Shown in pieces: positions 60,373 through 64,000 of a stretch of DNA of 64,000 nucleotides (position 1 is its first letter; each line of letters begins with the position of its first letter). Under the pieces are notes generated by a model. That model worked only from the letters and a program-made list of their open reading frames with translations, was not told the DNA's origin and did no database searches. Position numbers and translations under genes: made by a program. Source of the stretch: Labedaea rhizosphaerae (GTDB lineage: Bacteria; Actinomycetota; Actinomycetes; Mycobacteriales; Pseudonocardiaceae); contig NZ_SNXZ01000008.1 in the NCBI RefSeq assembly GCF_004362825.1, positions 372,001 through 436,000 of the forward strand. The letters run 5' to 3'.

Positions 60373-60608
60373 CTAGCGCCGCTAGCTTTCCTAGCAGCGC
60401 TAGGTTCGGTGTGGCTGTGCGGCTTTTGCAGGGTTGCTAGCACTGCTAGGAGATCTAGCGCTGCTAGCTTTGTCCCCCGTGGCGGCGATCGACGATTTCT
60501 AGCAGTGCTAGGTCTGCTGCGCCGGCGGCTGGCCGCGATTTCTAGCCATGCTAGGTTTTGCTCCCGCGCGCGACTTGCTAGCGGTGCTAGATTTTCTAGC
60601 GGTGCTAG
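60373..60608. repeat. Array of eight CTAGC-NNN-GCTAG palindromes
   Basis: Eight exact copies of the 13-bp palindrome CTAGC-NNN-GCTAG start at 60373, 60391, 60437, 60455, 60499, 60542, 60578 and 60596. The middle triplets are GCC, AGC, ACT, GCT, AGT, CAT, GGT and GGT. Both arms are invariant in all eight. Three adjacent pairs start exactly 18 bp apart (copies 1-2, 3-4, 7-8), and copies 6-7 are 36 bp apart. Flanks are often T-rich before and GT-T-rich after. The DNA between copies is not conserved, so this is a cluster of binding-site-like elements and not a simple tandem repeat. Confidence 0.95.
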
Positions 60609-60770
60609 GTTTGGTGCGGCGGATAGTGGACCGAGGGGATCGGCATCAGGGCGGCGTCCTCGACGGGAGGGGCGAGGCCGTCTCGCTGAGTGGCCAACCC
60701 CATCCTGAGCCGCCGAGCCGAAGCCGCTGAACCGATCGGCCGCTGACGAAACCGGGTCGGTAGTCGGGGT

Positions 60771-60776
60771 TAGGCT
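60771..60776 (+). promoter_or_regulatory. Predicted -10 box, leaderless start of the Pro-dipeptidase gene
   Basis: TAGGCT is followed by exactly 6 nt and ATG 60783. The last CTAG palindrome ends 162 bp upstream. Confidence 0.5.
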
Positions 60777-60782
60777 CATCCC

Positions 60783-61919
60783 ATGTCGTCCTCGTCTTCC
60801 GCGCCCGCACCCGACGCGGGCCTGCTGCGCAGCCGTCTCGACCGGGTCCGTGCGGCCGCCGCCGACGCCGGCGCGTCCGCCTTGGTGATCACGCCGGGCT
60901 CCGACCTGCGGTACCTGCTCGGCGCCGTCGGCAGCTCCTTCGAGCGCCTCACCTGCCTTGTGCTCGGCCAAGGCGACCCGACCCTCGTCGTGCCCAAGCT
61001 CGAAGCGCCCGGCTACGACCACCTCCCGCTCGCCGACCTCGGCGTCCGAGTGGCGACCTGGGCCGACGGCGAGGACCCGTACGCACTGGCCGCGAGCGCC
61101 GCCGGCAACGGCAACACCGTCGCCATCTCCGACTTCACCCCGGCCTTGCACGTGCTCGGCCTGCGTGGCGCGCTGCCGAACGCGGTCCAGTCGCTCGCCG
61201 GCCCGGTGCTGCGTGAGCTGCGGATGCGCAAGGACGCCGCCGAGATCGACTCGCTCGCCGAGGCGGGCGCCGCGATCGACCGGGTGCACGCGCGGGTGGG
61301 CGAGTGGCTGCGCCCCGGCCGCACCGAGGCGGAGGTCGGCGCGGACATCGCCGCCGCAATCGTGGAAGAGGGGCACGCGGTGGCCGAGTTCGTCATCGTC
61401 GGCTCCGGCCCGAACGGCGCGAGCCCGCACCACGCCCTGTCCGACCGCGTGATCGAGCGCGGCGACGTCGTGGTCGTCGACATCGGCGGCCCGGTCGCCG
61501 CGGGCTACTGCTCGGACTCCACCCGCACCTACTCGGTCGGTGCCCCGCGCGACGCCGACGTCAAGGACACCTACGCGGTGCTGCAGGCCGCACAGGCCGC
61601 CGCGGTGCAGGCGGTCAAGCCGGGCGTCACCGCGCAGGAGATCGACGCCGCCGCCCGCAAGGTGATCGCGGACGCGGGCTTCGGCGACTACTTCATCCAC
61701 CGCACCGGGCACGGCATCGGCCTCGACGTGCACGAGGAGCCGTACATCATGGACGGCAACGCGTTGCCGCTCGAACCGGGCATGGCGTTCAGCGTCGAGC
61801 CGGGCATCTACCAGCCGGGCCGCTGGGGCGCGCGGATCGAGGACATCGTGGTGGTCACCGAGGACGGCGTCCGGTCGCTGAACAACCGGCCGCACGAGTT
61901 GGTCGAGCTCGACGGATGA
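60783..61919 (+). CDS. M24 family Xaa-Pro dipeptidase/aminopeptidase
   Basis: Metallopeptidase of 378 residues. A creatinase-like N-terminal domain precedes the pita-bread catalytic domain. The five metal ligands are visible: two Asp in VVVDIGGPVAAGYCSDSTRTY, His in HRTGHGIGLDVHEEPY, Glu in FSVEPGIY and Glu in ARIEDIVVVTEDG. It removes residues next to proline. It corresponds in position to mycobacterial pepE (Rv2089c), beside the 5'-3' exonuclease, although here the MFS/ArsR/NAT genes and the palindrome array separate the two. Transcription probably starts at the ATG. Confidence 0.92.
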   Translation: MSSSSSAPAPDAGLLRSRLDRVRAAAADAGASALVITPGSDLRYLLGAVGSSFERLTCLVLGQGDPTLVVPKLEAPGYDHLPLADLGVRVATWADGEDPYALAASAAGNGNTVAISDFTPALHVLGLRGALPNAVQSLAGPVLRELRMRKDAAEIDSLAEAGAAIDRVHARVGEWLRPGRTEAEVGADIAAAIVEEGHAVAEFVIVGSGPNGASPHHALSDRVIERGDVVVVDIGGPVAAGYCSDSTRTYSVGAPRDADVKDTYAVLQAAQAAAVQAVKPGVTAQEIDAAARKVIADAGFGDYFIHRTGHGIGLDVHEEPYIMDGNALPLEPGMAFSVEPGIYQPGRWGARIEDIVVVTEDGVRSLNNRPHELVELDG

Positions 61920-61956
61920 GGCTCCTCGAGCCAAGACCAGGTCGCGGGGCGGACCG

Positions 61957-62418
61957 ATGACCGGTGCCGCCGGGGATCTCGAGCCGACCGACTCGGCGAT
62001 CGTGCGTGAGCTCGCGGCCAACGGCCGGTGCAGCTTCACCGACCTCGCCGAGCGGGTCGGCCTGAGCGTGTCCGCGGTGCACCAGCGGGTGCGCCGGCTC
62101 GAGCAGCGCGGCGTGATCCGCGGGTACGGCGCGCGGTTGTCCTGCGAGGCGGTCGGGTTGCCGCTGACCGCGTTGATCTCGCTGACCCCGATCGACCCGG
62201 CCGCACCCGACGACTACCCGCAGCGGCTCGAGCACATCCCGCAGATCGAGTCGTGCTACTCGGTGGCGGGCGACGAGTCCTATGTGCTCCTCGTGCGGGT
62301 GGGTACGCCGGCGGAGTTGGAGGAGTTGCTGCGCCGCATCCGGGAGTCCGCGAAGGTGTCGACGCGGACCACCGTCGTGTTGTCGACCCCTTACGAGGGG
62401 CGGGTTCCGGCCCTCTAG
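61957..62418 (+). CDS. Lrp/AsnC family regulator
   Basis: Regulator of 153 residues. LEPTDSAIVRELAANGRCSFTDLAERVGLSVSAVHQRVRRLEQRGVIRGYGARL is the N-terminal helix-turn-helix, and the C-terminal RAM domain (LTALISLTPIDP, IPQIESCYSVAGDESYVLLVRV) should bind an amino acid and drive octamer formation. It lies 37 nt after the Pro-dipeptidase gene in the same direction, so amino-acid-linked coregulation is plausible. A methyltransferase gene follows. Confidence 0.88.
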   Translation: MTGAAGDLEPTDSAIVRELAANGRCSFTDLAERVGLSVSAVHQRVRRLEQRGVIRGYGARLSCEAVGLPLTALISLTPIDPAAPDDYPQRLEHIPQIESCYSVAGDESYVLLVRVGTPAELEELLRRIRESAKVSTRTTVVLSTPYEGRVPAL

Positions 62419-62450
62419 GCTGTGCGGATCATCCCGAGTTTGGAGTGCGC

Positions 62451-63269
62451 GTGGACGAGCCGATCCGGGCAAGCAAGGACAACCCGTTCCGTCCGGTCGC
62501 GGAGATCGACGAGTCGGTGCCGAGCGTCGCGCGGGTCTACGACTACGCGCTCGGCGGCTCGCACAACTTCGCGGTCGACCGCGCGCTCGCGGAGCGCGTG
62601 TTCAAGGTCGTGCCGGGCTACCGCGACTTCGCCCACGCCAACCGGTCGTTCCTGCGCCGGTCGGTGCTGTGGTTGCGCGAGCACGGCATCCACCAGTTCA
62701 TCGACCTCGGCTCCGGCATCCCGACGGTCGGCAACGTCCACGAGATCGCGCCCGACGCCAAGATCGTCTACGTCGACCGGGACCTGATCGCGGTCACGCA
62801 CAGCCACATGATCCTGCGCGGGCACGACAACGCGATCGTGTTGCAGGCCGAGGCCAGCGACATCGACGGCATCCTCGGCCACGAGGACGTGCGCGACCTG
62901 CTGGACCTGTCCCAGCCGGTCGGCCTGCTCACCGTCGCGGTGCTGCACTTCATGAGCGACGACGACGACCCGGCGGGGGTGCTCGCCGGCTACCACGACG
63001 CGCTCGCACCGGGCAGCATGCTGGCCATGTCGCACGCCTCCGGCGACGACCTGAAGCCGGACATGACGGCGGCGGCGGTGTCCGAGTTCAAGCTGGGCAG
63101 TGTGTCGGTGACGCCGCGCACGGCCGACGAGGTCGAGGGGCTGCTCGGCCCGTGGCGCGCGGTCGAGCCGGGCCTGGTGCGGTTGGACGAGTGGCACCCG
63201 GAGGTCGAGCCGCCGGCGCAACGCAAGTCGAGCCACGGGTATGCCGTGGTCGCCGAAAGCACCCGCTAG
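62451..63269 (+). CDS. DUF574-type SAM-dependent methyltransferase
   Basis: Protein of 272 residues of the actinobacterial S-adenosylmethionine methyltransferase family formerly DUF574. PSVARVYDYALGGSHNFAVDRALAERV is the hallmark N-terminal signature (YDYxLGGxxNFxVDR). FIDLGSGIPTVGNVHEIA is the SAM-binding loop, and YVDRDLIAVTHS the following acidic strand. Actinomycetes usually have many copies; substrates are unknown. GTG 62451 has GGAG 5 nt upstream. It is convergent with the MgtC gene, 17 nt apart. Confidence 0.9.
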   Translation: MDEPIRASKDNPFRPVAEIDESVPSVARVYDYALGGSHNFAVDRALAERVFKVVPGYRDFAHANRSFLRRSVLWLREHGIHQFIDLGSGIPTVGNVHEIAPDAKIVYVDRDLIAVTHSHMILRGHDNAIVLQAEASDIDGILGHEDVRDLLDLSQPVGLLTVAVLHFMSDDDDPAGVLAGYHDALAPGSMLAMSHASGDDLKPDMTAAAVSEFKLGSVSVTPRTADEVEGLLGPWRAVEPGLVRLDEWHPEVEPPAQRKSSHGYAVVAESTR

Positions 63270-63286
63270 CGCCCGCTGGCACCTGC

Positions 63287-64000
63287 TCAGTCGCTGGCGT
63301 CGTCCACTTCGCCGACCGACACCGACTCCACACCGTCCAGTTCGGACAGTGTGGCCGCCAGGTCCGTCGGCTGGCCGGGCCCGACCACGCGCAACGACAA
63401 GTCGATCAGGTGCTCGTCGGGGTGGCGCCGCTGCGTCGACGCCTCCGCCACCACGTAACCGGCGCCCGTCGCCCCGGCCAGCACGTCGCGCAGCACGCCC
63501 CGCCCGTCGAGGTAGCTCAACCGCAGCACCGTCGAGCGGGGCCGGGTCCGGGTGAACAACTGGATCAGCGGCGGATAGCCGTACACCACGAGGAAGTGCG
63601 CCGCGGTCACGAACACCGCCAGCACCGGCAACCCCGCCGCGCACGCGCACCCGACCGCCGCGGTCACCCACACGACCGCGGCCGTGGTCAGCCCGCGCAC
63701 CACGTCGCGGCGCACGAAGATCAGCCCGCCGCCGATGAAGCCGAGCCCGGAGACGATCTGCGCGGCCACGCGCGACGGGTCGAGGGTGACGTGCTCGCTC
63801 AGCACGTCGGTGAACCCGTACTTGCTGATCAGGAAGAACAGCGCCGACCCGAGTCCGACCAGGGTGTGGGTGCGCAGCCCGGCGCTCTTCTGCCGGATCT
63901 CGCGTTCCAGCCCGATCAGCGACGACAAGACCAGTGCGGCGGCCAGTTCCCCGAGCTGGGCCCAGCCCTGCCCGGTGGGCTCGCCGAATGCGGCGACGTT
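63287..64000 (-). CDS. MgtC/SapB family membrane protein, 5' end cut by window edge
   Basis: The reading frame is open to the window edge, so the start lies beyond 64000; 237 residues are visible. About five membrane helices fill the first half, with LSSLIGLEREIRQKSAGLRTHTLVGLGSALFFL, the MgtC signature, and SGLGFIGGGLIFVRRDVVRGLTTAAVVW. The C-terminal 90 residues form a cytosolic ACT-like domain (VLRLSYLDGRGVLRDVL, DLSLRVVGPG). The family is linked to magnesium limitation and acid survival, and some members inhibit the F-type ATPase. A TTG at 63928 is too far into the first helix to be the true start. Confidence 0.88.
   Translation of the reverse strand, partial: NVAAFGEPTGQGWAQLGELAAALVLSSLIGLEREIRQKSAGLRTHTLVGLGSALFFLISKYGFTDVLSEHVTLDPSRVAAQIVSGLGFIGGGLIFVRRDVVRGLTTAAVVWVTAAVGCACAAGLPVLAVFVTAAHFLVVYGYPPLIQLFTRTRPRSTVLRLSYLDGRGVLRDVLAGATGAGYVVAEASTQRRHPDEHLIDLSLRVVGPGQPTDLAATLSELDGVESVSVGEVDDASD

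Larger units (their letters stand above)
60335..60782. other. Gene-free stretch between nat and the Pro-dipeptidase gene
   Basis: 448 bp with no credible gene. The first 275 bp hold the CTAG palindrome array. The remaining 174 bp up to the next start codon contain only the predicted promoter of the downstream gene; nothing else was recognised. Confidence 0.7.

Noticed and set aside
60373-60608. CRISPR array or ParB (parS) centromere sites
   Set aside because: The 13-bp palindromes are irregularly spaced with no constant spacer length, and they do not match the actinobacterial parS consensus (GTTTCACGTGAAAC).

Overview
The window is high-GC actinobacterial chromosome, most likely from a member of the Pseudonocardiales (Saccharothrix/Lentzea/Actinosynnema-like). 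The evidence is the pupylation and proteasome genes, cell-wall LCP proteins, a PE-LIG type LigD, an F420-type oxidoreductase, and a gene order that, from memory, follows the mycobacterial block Rv2119 to Rv2089c: RecB-like nuclease, trmI, arc/mpa, dop, pup, prcB, prcA, pafA, pafB, pafC, tatA, tatC, helY, a DUF4333 protein, a 5'-3' exonuclease and a Pro-dipeptidase. No rRNA, tRNA, CRISPR array, prophage or insertion sequence was seen.

Layout. Positions 1-9.4 kb: a truncated membrane protein, an ABC exporter, a divergent TetR/quinone-oxidoreductase pair with twin operators, a translationally coupled trio on the minus strand (hydrolase, MobA-like nucleotidyltransferase, SIS protein), a cyclopropane-fatty-acid synthase and an LCP cell-wall ligase. 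9.6-19 kb: RidA and a Bcp-type peroxiredoxin, a RibD/DHFR-like reductase, a PAP2 membrane protein, a MarR regulator, the fused acyl-CoA mutase IcmF, an unknown protein and a DevS/DevR-like two-component system. 19-25.4 kb: Ku and LigD (end joining), a thioesterase, a RecB-like nuclease, a site-2 protease and TrmI. 25.5-30.6 kb: a minus-strand array of seven small membrane proteins of common design (Pro/Gln/Gly-rich cytosolic tail, one membrane span, small outer domain with two cysteines). 30.9-41.5 kb: the Pup-proteasome system (Arc ATPase, Dop, Pup, PrcB, PrcA, PafA ligase), interrupted by an aldo-keto reductase, a NUDIX hydrolase and a PAP2-lipid-kinase fusion. 41.5-46.9 kb: accessory enzymes and regulators with clear divergent promoters and operators, and a second LCP protein. 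46.9-61.9 kb: PafB/PafC, TatA/TatC, a lipid kinase, an F420 enzyme, HelY, a DUF4333 protein, a 46-residue lipoprotein, a 5'-3' exonuclease, an ArsR/MFS/NAT cluster and a Pro-dipeptidase. 62-64 kb: an Lrp regulator, a DUF574-type methyltransferase and a truncated MgtC protein.

How it works together. PafA attaches Pup to substrate lysines, Arc recognises Pup and threads the substrate into the PrcBA core, and Dop removes Pup. This Pup already ends in Gly-Gly-Glu, so it should not need the deamidation step that Dop performs in mycobacteria. PafBC and the Ku/LigD pair add DNA-damage response and repair functions to the neighbourhood.

Non-coding structure is the most unusual content. (1) Eight copies of the 13-bp palindrome CTAGC-NNN-GCTAG lie within 236 bp (60373-60608); three neighbouring pairs start exactly 18 bp apart. 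(2) A strict 22-bp-period array at 51361-51548 flips orientation in the middle, and a related array lies at 32823-32908. (3) At least eleven genes have a TANNNT box ending exactly 6 or 7 nt before the start codon, indicating widespread leaderless transcription. (4) Several regulators have obvious palindromic operators.
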